Source: Aphrocallistes beatrix (lineage: Eukaryota; Porifera; Hexactinellida; Sceptrulophora; Aphrocallistidae). Taken from it: DNA of 64,000 nucleotides. The notes beneath the pieces are model-generated. The model was not told where the DNA came from and did no database searches. It saw nothing but the letters and a program-made list of their open reading frames with translations. The stretch covers positions 1,178,001-1,242,000 of the forward strand of contig OY725492.1 of the NCBI GenBank assembly GCA_963281255.1, given 5' to 3'. Of the stretch, positions 11,601 to 26,600 are shown piece after piece. Position 1 is the stretch's first letter; each line of letters starts with the position of its first letter. The position numbers and the translations under genes were made by a program.

Positions 11601-14600
11601 GAGCTTTCCTCAGAAACCAAACGGATTACGCCAATTTCTAGTCAGGTTAAGATTTTCCAGTACAGTGAATTCACACAATTCAAATTTCGATAAAGCATTA
11701 AGTATCTTCGAAGGTAGATTCTGACAAATGATAAATTTGTTATCATCATCTTCTAAAATTTAAAAAAAAGAATTTTAAAATCTATTCAGCTGTGATGGAA
11801 ATCCTAAGAATAAAAACTGACCATTCGAGTAATCTGCAGACATCAAATGAACCAAATCGATTTGATAACAGTGAATTGTATAAGAATCAAATTTAGTGAT
11901 TTTAGATAGTTTTATCATTTAAATATGACTATATTTTGGAAATATGCTATTTTCATTTGAAACCATATTACATTTATTTTCGCATTGGCTAATCATAAGT
12001 GCTATCAATTAATTAGTTACGTATATTGTAGTAGTATTAGTACATATTCATCATCATCCGCGTAAAACTAAGTTTTGGTTTCACTGGATGTTAATCTCAG
12101 CTCTGTGGTGAATTCATAAATTTGTTGGACACTAATCATAAACAGGTTTGACCAAGACTCGAAATCATCGCATTAAATTGTATGGATTCCAGGTTTCCTC
12201 TGCACATTGAAAATCCAGAAGATCGGAAGCACTGTTAATAATTTGTAGAATTTAATATCATGAATTAACACTTATAGTATATGTATTCATAGCCTACTGT
12301 ATATAAGGCCTCACAGTAACTTGCGGATTTGGGACTAGGGATGCGGAGGAAGACCGTTGAACTAATACATGAGCTGCCTTAAATCATTTACAAAGCACAA
12401 TAGAGCTTAGGAATGTATTATCAGCATATATAAATATGATGTCAAAGTACCCATATCCGTTGTTAAAAATTTGATTAGTCACCATATGGTTGCGCAATAG
12501 GTTATATTTATGACAAATTTGGTGATTTTCAGAGGCCGTTTAGGGGCACTTCTAAGTGTTTTTATTGTAAAATTTTTCGCATAGAACTGAGATGTGGATG
12601 GGTTAATATGAAAAATTTGGAATTTTTTCATGGAATGTTGGTACATTCCAGTGTTGCTATGGAAACGTGTTTTGGTCAGTTGGCGTTATATCTTGAAAAC
12701 TGCAATAGCTACACATTCAAATGTAATTCCATTTGATAGCGAATATACTACTTCCTATTAAGTGATAATATAATTTCGACCTCTAAATTCAATAGTTTAT
12801 GAGATATTCGACAATGTACCATATTGGTCACATTTGATAATTTGTCGAATATCTCAGAAACTATTGAATTTAGAGGTCGAAATTATATTATCACTTAATA
12901 GGAAGTAGTATATTCGCTATCAAATGGGATTACATTTGAATGTGTAGCTATTGCAGTTTTCAAGATATAACGCCAACTGACCAAAACATGTTTCCATAGC
13001 AACACTGGAATGTACCAACATTCCATGAAAAAACTCCAAATTTTTCGTATTAACCCATTCACATCTCAGTTCTATGCGAAAAATTTTACAATAAAAATAT
13101 TTAGAAGTGCCCCTAAACGGCCTCTGAAAATCACCAAATTTGTCACAAATATAACCTATTCCGCAACCATATGGTGACTAATCAAATTTTTAACAACGGA
13201 TATGGGTACTTCGACATCATATTTATATATGCTGATAATACATTCCTAAGCTCTATTGTGCTTCGTAAATGATTTAAGGCAGCCCATGTGTTAGTTCAAC
13301 GGTCTTCCTCCGCATCCCTAGTCCCAAATCCGCAAGTTACTGTGAGGCCTTATATACAGTAGGCTATGATGTATTCTATTCTAATGACGTCATGACCCAC
13401 CGGTTGATCATGGTCACATTTGGCTTTGAAATATCAGGTGACTGTTGTTGCAATATTTTTCAATACAGAGGTGTTAGATATTAAAATGACATAAAGCTAC
13501 CTCGCTCGTAATGTTCTGTTTCAAATTTGACCAAGATCCTACAAGGTACTGTGAAACTAGAACTAGTTATACTCTGCTCACTTTGAGCTATACTGAAATC
13601 CTATAGAAATTTCATCAAATTTGCATCGTCATTGTCAAGTGGTTTTAATCGGTAGGCGTTAGATATTAAAATAATACAAAGCTACCTCGCTCGTAATATT
13701 CTGTTTAAAATTTGATCAATATCCTAAAAGGCACTGCGAAACTAGAACTAGTTATACTCTGCTCACTTTGAGCTATACTGAAATCCTATAGAAATTTCAT
13801 CAAATTTGCATCGTCATTGTCAAGTGGTTTTAATCGGGAGGCGTTAGATATTAAAATGACACAAAGCTACCTCGCTCGTAATGTTCTGTTTCAAATTTGA
13901 TCAAGATCCCACAAGGTATTGTGAAACTAGAACAAGTTATACCCTGCTCACTTTGAGCTATACTGAAATCCTATAGAAATTTCATCAAATTTGCATCGTC
14001 ATTGTCATGTGGTTTTAATCGGGAGGCGTTAGATATTAAAATGACACAAAGCTACCTCACTCATAATGTTCTGTTTTAAATTTGATCAAGATCCTACGAG
14101 GCACTGTGAAACTGGGACTAATTATACCCTGCTCACTTTTCGCTGCTGAACGTGCTGCTAACTTCACACCCATAAATATATTATACTTTCTTGATTATTC
14201 CCAGTGATCAGGGTAAAATACTATTATCATACAGTATCGTTGGCCAGTTTTATCTACAGTACGCTAGGTGGCCTGTCAGGACAAAATTGGTCCGGGCATA
14301 GCCTACTCTAATAATGCCTCACAGTAGACTGAAAATTATGGACTAGGAATGAAGTAGTAGCCGATTGAAATAATACATGATTAGCCGAAAAATGCAGAAT
14401 GGACCTTAAGAATGTATTACCAGCACATATAAACATGATACCAGAGTGCACATATGTACATATTGATAAAATTTTGACTAGTCATCAAATCATTGCGCAA
14501 CAGGTCATTTTAAGTATGATTTTAGCGATTTTCAAAGCTGTTTTAAGCCTAGTACTTCTAAATGAAATTATCATGGTATGATTATTGTGTAGAACCAATA

Positions 14601-17600
14601 TTAGTACTAGTTGATTTGAAAAATTTAGAATTTTTTAATAGAATATCGTTACATTCCTGCGTTCCTATGGTTAAGCTTTTTGGTCAGTTTGGGTCATATT
14701 GTGCAAACTGTAGTAGTAACAAGGTCTTCAAAGTTGATCAGTTTGATAGGCAATAGACTACTTCCTATCAGGTGATAATACAATTTGAACGGGCATACCT
14801 AATTTCCGGGACGGGACAGATCAAGTTACCTATCTTTCGGGACGGGACGGGATCATCCCGGAAATTATAGGTATCTAATCTCCGGGGCGGGACGAACAAG
14901 ATACCTAATTCCCGGGAAGGGACGGAAAATGTACCTAATTTCCGGGACGGAACGGTTTTGGATACCTAATTTCCGGGACGGGACGGATCAAGATACCTAT
15001 TCTCCGGGACGGGATAGGATCCTTCCGGAAAACTGCGGGACGAGTTAAAATACCTCATTATACAGAGTCGATTCAGTGTATTGTGACATCGATTAATCGC
15101 GACAACTGCTTAAATCTCAAGGAATAGAATCAGGGGCGATCACAAGAATTTTCCAAACCGGGGCGAGGCGGGGCCAAGGGAAACAAATCCGGGAGCTTTA
15201 CTATGATTTTGGCTTAGATGGTCGAATGAAATCTGGGGCCGCAGAATCAAACGCGGGAGAATGCTCCGGATGCCCCCGCCCCCTGGGAACGCCCCTGAGT
15301 AGAATATTTTTCATACATAGAATTTAGTATTAATTACTATTGGTTAATTGGGAATTCTGATTAATCGGGACAAAGTATCACGACCTAATGTGTTCTGATT
15401 AAGCGGAGTCATTATACCCGAATAATTATATAGTAATTCTTTTGTGAAATTGTAGAATAAATATTAATATAATGGTTAACATATATTAGTTAATAGAATA
15501 TACGTAGTCTAGTGAATAAAGTGTCACAATACACTCAATCGACTCATGTATAATTAGGTATTTTTGTCTCGTCCCGCAAATTAAGTACTGACAAAGTTTT
15601 CCGGAATGATCTTGTCCCGTCCCGGAAATAGGCTTCTCAACCCGTCCCGGGAATTAGGTATCTTGTTCGTCCCGTCCCGGAGATTATGATGACTAATCGA
15701 AATTTTGACAACGGATATACGACTTTTATTCCTTGTTTATATATGCTGGCAATATATTCTTAAGGTCTATTCCACATGGTTAACGATTTTAGGGTAATCG
15801 TATATTAATCCATTCGGTTATTACTGGATCCTTGGTTATTTTACTGTGCGGCATAATTAGAGTAGCTGTGCTCTAGACTTTTTTTGGTATTTGCTTACTT
15901 TATGTGACCATTGTAAACAAAAGTAAATAAAAATCTAACACATTGATTCGAAAATATGAAGCTCAAAATCTACACTCTAAAAACCCCATGTCAACTGTTT
16001 AAAGTGAGTTTCTAGCTTCTTTTTAGACCTTATTCACTTTAAGTAGCATAGCTACATAAAGTAAACAAATCTCGAAAATATTCTGAGACTAGCTTTTTTA
16101 GTGTGTTAAATTTCGAGCTACATATTTCAGCAATTGATTAACAGTTTATTTGTTTTGCATTCAATAGATACACACTTGTACATTAAACGAATTTCGAAAT
16201 GGATTAGTGTAAACAATCAATATTAGTCGCCCGTAGAGCGATCCTCCGAGCCAATGGTCCCCCAAAAGCCAATATTTATCAGAGTCGAGTAAAATTCCTT
16301 ACTATAGTATAGAGCATGTGATGTAATGACGTCACAATTACTCAGGGGTCTCTTTAATTAATGCTGATAGCTTCACATTCCATACTATATAAGTCATAGC
16401 TAGTAGCTAGGTCAGTAAAACCCCGATTGAGTGAACTCCTCATACCACCCAAATTTCATTTCATACCACACAGAGTTGTTATGTAGTAGCTGCAGTATTG
16501 GGTGAGCACTACAATTTACTTGTATTTCTATTATTTCACCTGCTTAATTATTTACTAAAAATGGGACACTGACCAAAGTTGGTAAACAAAACTGGTCCTA
16601 ATACTGAAATTAGCAAAGGACTAAAATCGTAAAATATTAAGAAATATACCCGAACCAGCTTTGGCAACCAATATATCCTAAAATGAATAAATTTCTAACT
16701 CAAAACCTTTCATCATAATTTTATTTTTGTTATATTTGTTATATCTGTACTTTCATGGTTATTCTATTAGGATTCTCATCATTATCAATGTAAAGTGGAG
16801 GAATGTGGAACTGAAATCAGTTACATCTTATTACACATAAAAGATGATGACCTTTTAAAACCCTTTTCTTCCAAAGCAATAACACATGAGTTGATTCAAT
16901 CTGTAGCTGTGATAAAGTTTGCGATTTATTGGATGGTAAAATGGATGGTTGAGTTTAATTTATATAGTCATTACATAGAGAGTCAAAGATATTTGTTTAT
17001 ATCTACAGCCGACTCCCTAAGTTCTCATAAACCTCCAAACCTTGAGACGCTTATCAATGATTTAGCGAAGCTTGCAGTGAATGAAAGAAACCCTGAACTT
17101 TCAAAGAAAATTCAATCATATCTATTGAAAACATTATATTTTCATGTTGGATATGGAGAATTGTTGAAATATCAGTTTGATTGGAAGATGCAATATTTCT
17201 TTGCTCGTAAGTATACATTTGGAAACAAACCAAAGGTATTTACTTAGTAAGCGCGAGAGCATTATTATTTTAGCCTATTAATAAAATTTAATGGAATAGT
17301 TCATTTTTTTACATCTTCTGATCTCAAATCAATTGAAAAATCGATGTATATATATAACTTATTTATAATGCTTTTTCTAAAGGAAACGTATCTTGATCTA
17401 TTCTACGGGATTGATGCAGTATATGAAGAAGTATTGGAACTTCTAACAGAGACAAAGAAAAACTTCAAATCTGGTGCTCAACATCTAAAGACAAAGGTTC
17501 TGTTCTAACTTAGAGTTATTGTATCCGTTGCTGTACTATAAATAGGTTCACCAAGCTCATATAATCGAAGATGCAGTTAATTAAGGTTAACATTCGGTCA

Positions 17601-20600
17601 AGGCTGAATTTGGGTAACCAGTTAACAACCGTCAACCTCCGTTAACGGGTAAGAAAATCTTAGATCGGTTAGCCGTTCTGATTTATTTTCTAAATATTTA
17701 CACAAATTCATTGTTTATCGACGGATATTCATGAATATTGATTCTAAAATTTGATAAGACAAGTGATTTCTTTTTTTCTAATTTTAATATATTTCGATAT
17801 CACTGAAAAATCACTTGGTTATTACGAATTCCGGGTTATTAGAACAGATTTCGGTCTTCCCCTTGTGTTCAAGCTTCTATATTAATTGGTTTTTCATAAT
17901 TTGAATAATTCGCTATGTATACAACTTTATAGGAGCTTTTACTTTAGATTGGAGTGAAAAAGTTCAACCAAAACATAATTTTTGCTTTTTTTACCAAGTT
18001 TATTTCAAAGTTAACAAGCCCAAAAGGATTGACTCAGTCTTCAAATTTGGAAATAAGGTCGAACATTGAATTGAAAGTAAGTTTCAAAGAAAGCACAATT
18101 ATTTCAGATTTACTGCATGCATTCTTATTTTTGCTTTTATCTATCATCAAAACTTTATCAAGGACATTGTTAAAATTTCCCATTGATATCATGCTGCATT
18201 TATGGACATGTACTACCAATTTATTTGCACATTAATATTTTGAATTATTTTGTTATTTAGAAAGATCCTCGAATAGAGATCCTTGTCAATAGTCTACCCA
18301 AAGAACCCATCGATTTGCAATCTTTAGCAGTTAACATTCAAGATAACAAACTCTTCAATATGCCACAGATGAAGATTTCTGAAGAAACACATCTGAACAA
18401 TGTCTTTATTGCAGGAGTATTATGTCATGTTGGGATTCTCCTACAGTACACCGAGCATACAGAATTTCTAAAACCTCTCACACTAATTCACTACGATCCT
18501 TTAGCTCTTCAGAATAAATTATTCCCTGCGATTTGTGAGGTATTAAACTTGTACAATCAGGGTCGCTTATTATGAACACCTTGGGGACCAAAAAGTCTGC
18601 TCATAATACAGTGACTTTATATTAAGCAAACTCGACCTAATACAAATCCTATGGAGCTTGTTGAATTGGGACCAGAGACTTAGTTCATAATAAACAAATG
18701 TTCATATTAAGCAGTTCCATAATAAGCAAACCTGACTGTATATCCTTACTAGTATTAAAACTCGATTAATGTATATTTTTTTATATATATATACAAGCGC
18801 GCTTCGCTTGCTTGCGCTATATACATATATATATGAAGGCTGATTTTTGGCATGTGGGAGTCTTTTGGCTATGGCTCCAATAAGTTCTGAGCTCAGAGCA
18901 AAATGTCGACTCATCATGGAATTATGACGTCATTGTCACATTTTTAAAAGTTAAGCAATACAGTTATTCGAGCATAACTCAGCCATTATAGGAGATAGGA
19001 AGCTGAAATTTTAAGAGAACCTGTATACTAACATACCTCACATATGATGCAACAATCATTAAGAATGATGACTCATCACTCTGTTATGACGTCACCATTA
19101 CGCATAAAAATTTTTAAATTGACAAATTTGGTGATTTTTCGTGCGTTATCGATTATTAAGTAAGAAATACGTTTTTAGAGATGTTATCTCCCTTATAACT
19201 AAATAATGGTGACCACAGGTGCCCTGAGGGCGCCTCCTGCGGACACAAAGTGTCCGCCAGCCCCGCAGCGCAAGCAAGCGAAGCGCGCTTGTGCTGTAAT
19301 ATAGGGGAAATGTAAAGTATGAACTTGACAATCTATTTGCTCAAATATTTCATCATTACCAGTTGATTAAATATTATAGGCATCTTCACACATTTGTACT
19401 ATACTGTTGGAAAGCAATTTGTGTCTGCATGAGGGTTCATTGAATACTTTACAAAAACCGAGAGCATAGGTAAAATTCAGAAAAACTGAATCACGGCATT
19501 TCAAAACAACACGAAAGTATAGCATATACAAATGTATTATGTAAATGTCTGACCATTTTGGTGAAATTTCGACCTCTTTTTATCAAAACTTGAATTAACC
19601 ATGATGCATTTTATATGTATACACTGCTTAGTGAGGATACCTCTTCATTGAGGCAGTCTCTATAAATGGAATATTGCTTATAAATTGAAGCTAGAACTAA
19701 ATTCGGATCCCAAATTTGATTCGTACCGAATAGCTAAAATTGTTCAGAATGTCAAAAATTACCATCATAACAAAACTGTTGCTTTTGTTCAAAAAACACA
19801 ATTTATTGATTTTTCTCACCAAAATAAGTGATTTGTAAATTACCACTCAAATTAAACTATCAGTTATCAATAATACCATCACTATATTTTCAGGTGTTTA
19901 TTATATTTAGGGTGTTGATTGCTCAAATACTTTTGGACAAAGTCGGATCAGATCAAGAAACTCAAAGGAAAAGGAAGAAGAAGAAATTAGGAAATCAGAT
20001 AATTTTATACCACATAAACTTGGAGATCCATTTTGTAGAAAAAAGCGTCCAACTAGCATGAGGTTAGCTAATTGTGTTCATAGTTAACTTTATTATATGC
20101 GGTTTTGGATTTAATTTCAGATACTACGTACTATACTTACAATATATACTAAATTTCAGGTCCCATGGACCCCAGGTTAAGAACACAATGCACAAATAAG
20201 ATATATCCACATATACCCTATGGAATATATCATGAGTTATCACCATTGTATATTATGGCGCTTAGTGGCACGATGTGTCCAGGAGCGGCGTTAAGGGGGA
20301 GGATTTAAATATATTCAGGCGGCGTGGAAGGGAACATGGGAGGTGGCGGAAATTTGTAAAGTTATTTACATTTTTCATCATTGCTAATCCATAGACTTAG
20401 TGGGGCAACACCCAATTGTCTGATATCGGAGTCGTTAATGTCAATGCTTGCCACTGAATTTGTATTATATGATGATCTTTGTATGGTAAATCTTTTGACC
20501 TGATTAGAAGCGTTCTAGAAATTACCATCACTTGTACCACATTCATGGTTTGCACTTGCTATGGTCATTGCGGGCTTCACTAGCGGTATTAATTATCCAG

Positions 20601-23600
20601 GGATTCTAGGACTGGCAAAAAATTTTCTGCGATCAATTACATGCTACTTTACTTTTTCTTCAATATTAGTTTTGCCAACTTACTACTTTTTACTTGCTAA
20701 CTATCTTACCCGCATTAATTGAGTGGGTGACTAATTATGTAAGGCCGAAACGGTGTGCATCGAGCGATTTGTAGAAATATTTGAGTAATTTCAGAATCAG
20801 AATTTCTTAATGTTACTTAACCATGTCCAGGTACCTGGTAAATATATTTGCTTATTTTTTAGCCCGCCATCGAGAAAATTTACTCATTACCTTTTTTTCC
20901 TCAAAAAAAATAAAAAGGTAGTAAGTAGCAAGTAAATCCCCGAATTTTTCATATGAAAGATTTGATAAACATTTACAAACATTTTCTGCCGTTTAGAAAC
21001 TTGACAGCGATTTCAGTAGCTCTTATCCGAGCACTAATGCATAGCATTTTCATATGGACTTTGCATACAAAACACTTTCGTTCTCCTCATGTGATTGGAA
21101 AATTGACTGAACCAAGCCCTAACAACACATACTCCGACTATTTCTATTTTCACCTCGTGCAAGACATCAATGATGTAGCTACAATCAGCAACAAGACATT
21201 TGAAGAGGCGGTTCTTCTCGTGCATTTACTGTTTGATTTAATTATCCATGATGATCTATCACAAACAAGTCTCTGTAAGTTGTAGCTCAAAAGGCTATTC
21301 GATACAATTAAACAATCTTTGTCTTTGTAATATACACTATTCTTTGTTAACACTTCAATTTTGTAATATTTTAGTGAGGCTCCAATAAAGGAATATTCTT
21401 ATAAATGGACAATGTACTATCATGTCCGTATATTTTAGTGTAGTATATTTATTAGGGTATTTTTTTTTTTTTAAACTTTTTCTGTGGTAGGAGTTTACTC
21501 TTGTTGTTTTTTGATTTATTTGATGATATTGCATTACTCACAAATTTACAGCAGATTTTTCGAGTGATATCGATTATTTCAGTAAAACAGATGTATTTAG
21601 AGATGTTATCTACCTTGTAATTAATCAATGTGAGCTTAGGCGTCCTTTGGACGTCTCTAGCAGACACAAAATGTCCGCCAGCAGCGCAATGCAAGCGTGC
21701 GATGCGTGTTTGTTGCTAATAAGCGAATTCCACTGTGTATTCATTTTGTAACTCCTTCACTATAGAACTTGTTAAGTTATACTAATTGGATTTAAATGAA
21801 TAATATAGGGTATTTTATAATGTAATTAGAAAGTTTGAAGTAACTTTGCATAATTTTGTATTGTGAGCTTGATTGTCATCTTTAAAATGGAAACCTTTGA
21901 ATTCAACTAATTATATAGATATTGTGTTTATAAAATAAAAGTTAGCTACCAAAAGTTAGTTTTATGATACAATTGATTATGGTTACTTTTATCATTTTTA
22001 CTAGATTCAATTTCAAAAGATTTGACAACTAATGCTGAGAGAGAAGGATGGGAAGCCTTTTTTGAAAAAAATTATATATATAAACTTGAGAGAGATATAA
22101 ATGTATATACTCAAGAAAAAATGAAAACAGTTATTTTAAAGTCAAATAATTGTGACAAAGATTTATTAATGTACGTTTACGTATTTAATTTCTTTGCAAA
22201 GTCTTTATCTAACTTGTCTTATTTATGTAAAAATCTAGGAAATTTTACGAAGATGGAGAAAGCCGAGATGCCCATTCAATGCTATGGAGACATAGGATAT
22301 TATTTCCTATGAACATCTTTTGCAGGTCTTTAACTATCAAACTTTTCAAACTTCATCAAAATATCTTCTCCTAGAAAAGTTTTTAAAAGACGAGCCACTA
22401 CTAAATGCAACAAGATATTTACCTGATTATGCTAGGCTCAGAATGAAGTTGATACAAACGTGTTCTGAGTATTGCAATTCTGAGAATCTATCAGAATTAT
22501 CAATCGGTCAATTTCTAGAATTTATTGATGAAGGTAATTTAATTGAAGTTTTCTGGTCTCATGCCTAGGTTGCTAGTAGACTCTCAGCAATCAACATTGA
22601 TTGGAGATTAGTTAGGGGTAGTATTTCCCTTTATTTATAATTAGTTTTTTATATATTAGAAAATTTGGAACGAAAAGATAGGTTTGAAGTGAAAAAAAGT
22701 GAGTGTAATGTGTAAAATACTCTTCATACAAATAGTATAGTATACGTATTCAGGGAGATGAACCTACATATATAAGTGCTCTAGTAAACTATGTAGTTAT
22801 GTAATCAAGTAATTCTGGGTATAGCTTTAGCATGCCTCATACTTATTCTATGATAATACCGTAGGAACAACAATACTCTCAAGTGCAAAATAAATCAAGC
22901 TTATAAAACTAGGTTGTTGTTTTTTAGGGAAATTCGACTCAAGCGAAGATTTCAAAAATCTCTTTACCAGTTTACTTTTCGATTGGGACGAATTTATGAA
23001 CAAATTTCCTAACTCTGGCGATTATTTTCCTCCTGATTTTTTCTATGAAAATATTAATTACAAAACAACAAAAATCAGTCATTTAATTGGAAAATTCTTT
23101 CGAGATGATGAAGGTCTGTTGATGTCCCTAATTAAAGTGCTTGTCGAAGTGCACAATTCATTCATCTACAAATATATTGAGGTCTTTGATGTGCCAGCCA
23201 GGTAAATAAATGAAATCTAGTTTTTATTCAATTTTACTGTCATACATATATACATACACACTTTAAACAGATAAGCATGCATATATTTATTTCCATTAGT
23301 TCTAAGAGAAGAGTGTCATTATCACTTGTTACTCCTTTCCACATAATCAAATACAAGCATCAGCTAGACAATGTCATATTATCCAATGCAACATACTCCT
23401 TTCGAATGGGAGAAGGAAAACTTATTCACTATGACTTCAATGGTATCCAGAATGAGCTGGGACATAGATTTTTCTTTTCCAAGCCTTTTATATCCCTCGG
23501 AGAGTTCGATATGAAATTACCCGAACAAGTGCTCAATATTGATCACTTTCATCGACTGAAGTCAAAGATCGAACAGGTATACCTCAACTATATCTTTACT

Positions 23601-26600
23601 ATTAAAATTCGATTAATGTATGTATATATATCCGTAAGTACGTACTAACCGAGTTGATATTACATAGGAATCTATATAATAAATGAATTTTGGTTCAGAG
23701 AAATGAGTACGTACTAAGCCGAAGTACGTCTTATCCCGAGTACGTACTAACAGTTCTACTGTATATATATGTAACGAATTGATTAAAGAAATTGCCAGGA
23801 GTAGAAAGCTGATTTTTGGCATGTGGGAGTCTTTTGGTGATGGCTCCACTAGATTCTGAGCTCAGATCAAAATGTCGACTCATGGTATTATGACGTCATT
23901 GTCACTTTTTTATAATTAGAAATTTCGGTTTTTCGACTATAACTCAGTCATTCTAGGCGATAGCAGGCTGAAATTTTTCCTTTCATTACAAAAGTCCAGG
24001 CGATTTTCCCTCTGTTTTGGCGTCAATTTGGGAGTCTTTTATAGGCAGTCGCTCTTAGAGTTTCCTTCAAATAGCGTGGAACAGTCGATTTAGAGATATA
24101 AATTAACTCTACCATATTACAAGGTTCAATATAAAATCAATCGTTAATTAATACAAGTACTTATCCGAGGAAAAGTAAGTGAACTGAGTGTAAACTCGGA
24201 ATACAACAAGCTGAAAGTGAGAAAGTAGTTCATTTTGGGATTGAAAACTTTAAAAGTTGATTTTATGGTTTAGTGCGAAAAACATCGAAAAACATCTAAT
24301 TCTTATGAGTCTAACTTATATATTCCGAAAAGAATTGTTGTTTGCAAATTGAGGCAATTTTTAATTAAATAGAAGATATAGATTTGTCTAATATTAAAGA
24401 AATCTGGACTTTAGTAAAAAGTCCAATGATTTCTACATCTCAATAATCACATATAATTATTCTTCACTGTTTTAACTTTTAATTTCACAATTTACGTTCT
24501 GGATTTGTTTAGGATGATTTGTCAGATTTGGATTGGAATACCATTAAAGAAGAATTAGTTAATCCGATTGAGATATCTGAAGTGATTTCCCTGATTGAAA
24601 TGGTTGTAAATTTCACCTCTGCAGATGGAGGACAGCCGAACAAGCGAATTACATCTTACTTGCTCGAAACTCTCAAATATCCGAAAAAGAACAATCTTAT
24701 CAGCAGCAAGGTTAGTAGCCACATAGTGTACTAATATCGAAATATTGCTTCAAGTATAATTATATATTATGATCTATTTAGGCTAATGAAATTTGCTGTC
24801 TTAAGCATCTATCATCACTTTGGCACAAATTAACTATTTACAGATCTAAGATATTTGTTTATATCGGCCAGGTAATGCATTGATTATGTATTTAAAATGT
24901 ATGTGATATTATCTTCTTTGTCCATTCAGCGGAGGAAATCTCTTATAGACCAGTTGTTTAGAAAAACAGGTGACTCCACTTAATCGGGACACTTTGGTCC
25001 CGGATATTTTACCCCGATTAAGCAGGGTTCCCAATTGACTGATGAAATTTAGTATTACCTTCTATGTTTGGAACCATTCCTTTTCTGAAGACTTGTCCCA
25101 ATTAAGCGTAACTTGACTAACTTGGGTTACATCTCAAACTATATAAATACTAGATACTAAAGAAAATACCATGTAATTGGTAATGGTAAACTTTCAATAT
25201 GTACTTATAGTCCAGTATTTTTTCCAAAATATAACAATTTCACAAATATAGGGAAATCTTCTGACATACAGAGTGAATCGATCCATAAGTTAACTGCGAA
25301 ACTGCTGAATTTAAGATATTACAGCGTATTATTGATGAATATAAAGTTTCCAATTACCTCATTGCATAATTTGCTATTATTAGCATTTGAAATGTTTAAG
25401 GTTAAGCCCAAGTTAGTCAAATTGGGTTTTCTTAGTAAAGCAGGAATGTGTGTACATTTCAGTGAAAGTTTCCACACATTTCTGAACACCTGATGCGTAG
25501 TGAGATTTTCGATGCTAAATGAAAGTCCATAATGTTATACTGCATAAAGTACGTAAGAATATCTAAAAGAATATCCTGATATTAGGTCATTCCGCCTCAA
25601 CCAGAATTTTTGGAAAATTTTACACCTCGTTATGTCATCCTACTAAGACTCCAATTAATCAGTGTTTTCTGTTTGTTGAATTATTAAGTTCTTTCCGATG
25701 TCTATCCTACAGGGTTGACGATATTCAGCCAATCGTGTTAGCTCAATGGCCTTCTTTGATATCCATGGTTCACTCTCTCACGCTATTAATTATTATTAAA
25801 ATTTGTTATTTTCCTTTTAGCCTCCATTTCCAGCTTTATCTCCGAATTATTTGAAGAAAACAGATGGATTAAATATTAAGAAGTTCATCAGATACTGGAC
25901 TCTAAAGGAACTGGAAGGAGGAATAACGCTAATACACGATTTTATAGTGTTTAACTTGAGCGTTACAGATGAAGCAGTAGAGTCTTCCTGCAAGTTAGTT
26001 AATTTAGAATATTTCCAATACATAGTAATATATTGGAATATAAAGATATCTTATTCTTTTAAAAAGTAGTGATTCCCAACCTTTTTAGAAACTGCCAGGC
26101 GTAGAAGGCTGATTTTTGGCATGTGGGAGTCTTTTGGCTATGGCTCCAGTAAGTTCTGAGCTCAGACAAAAATGTCGACTCATCATGAATTATAACGATT
26201 GTCACCTTTTTTATAATTAGAAATTTCAGTTTTTCGACTACGAGTATAACTCAGCCATTTTAGGTTATAGAAGGCTGAAATTTTAATAGAAAGTGTATAT
26301 TAATATACCTCACATATAATACAGGGTGGCTTTTAAGTTCTGTCCCAAGCTTTATTAGGTATAAAATTTCTTAAACTCAAACAATCTTAGTTATTATGGT
26401 CCTTAGAGATTGTAATTCGAATATTCTCAATGATTTTATAAGATTTTTCGAGTCTAAGACCTGGAACTGTGTTTTGTATGGTGAGTTTTGCGTGTCCTGG
26501 AACGCAGCGAAAATCGAGAATCAGGGCCACTGCTTCTGTAAAAAAATGTGATTTTCCATTTAGCACCAGATACCTTCAATTCACCATTGAAATATTTCAC

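Larger units (their letters stand above)
9253..16770. other. 7.5-kb intron filled with mobile DNA
   Basis: It holds a degenerate family B end (9450-9530), an OTU transposon relic, the family A foldback, a 185-bp tandem array, a nested foldback and a B1 fragment (about 15885-16110). Bases 16111-16760 show nothing recognisable. Confidence 0.7.

Noticed and set aside
12529-13100. ORFs and apparent conserved motifs inside the foldback arms
   Set aside because: Both arms mirror each other and are riddled with stops; the similarity between copies is repeat, not coding, conservation.
13473-14150. CRISPR-like array
   Set aside because: Units are contiguous 185-bp repeats without spacers, in a eukaryotic intron.
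19828-20061. ORF with hydrophobic start and KRKKKK run
   Set aside because: It reads the same DNA as exon 14 in another frame, and does not fit the splice phase of exon 15 or RNF213 homology.
20119-20160. Possible 41-nt exon between ATTTCAG and GTCCCATG
   Set aside because: Exon 14 joins exon 15 directly with the conserved linker; inserting it adds no homologous sequence.
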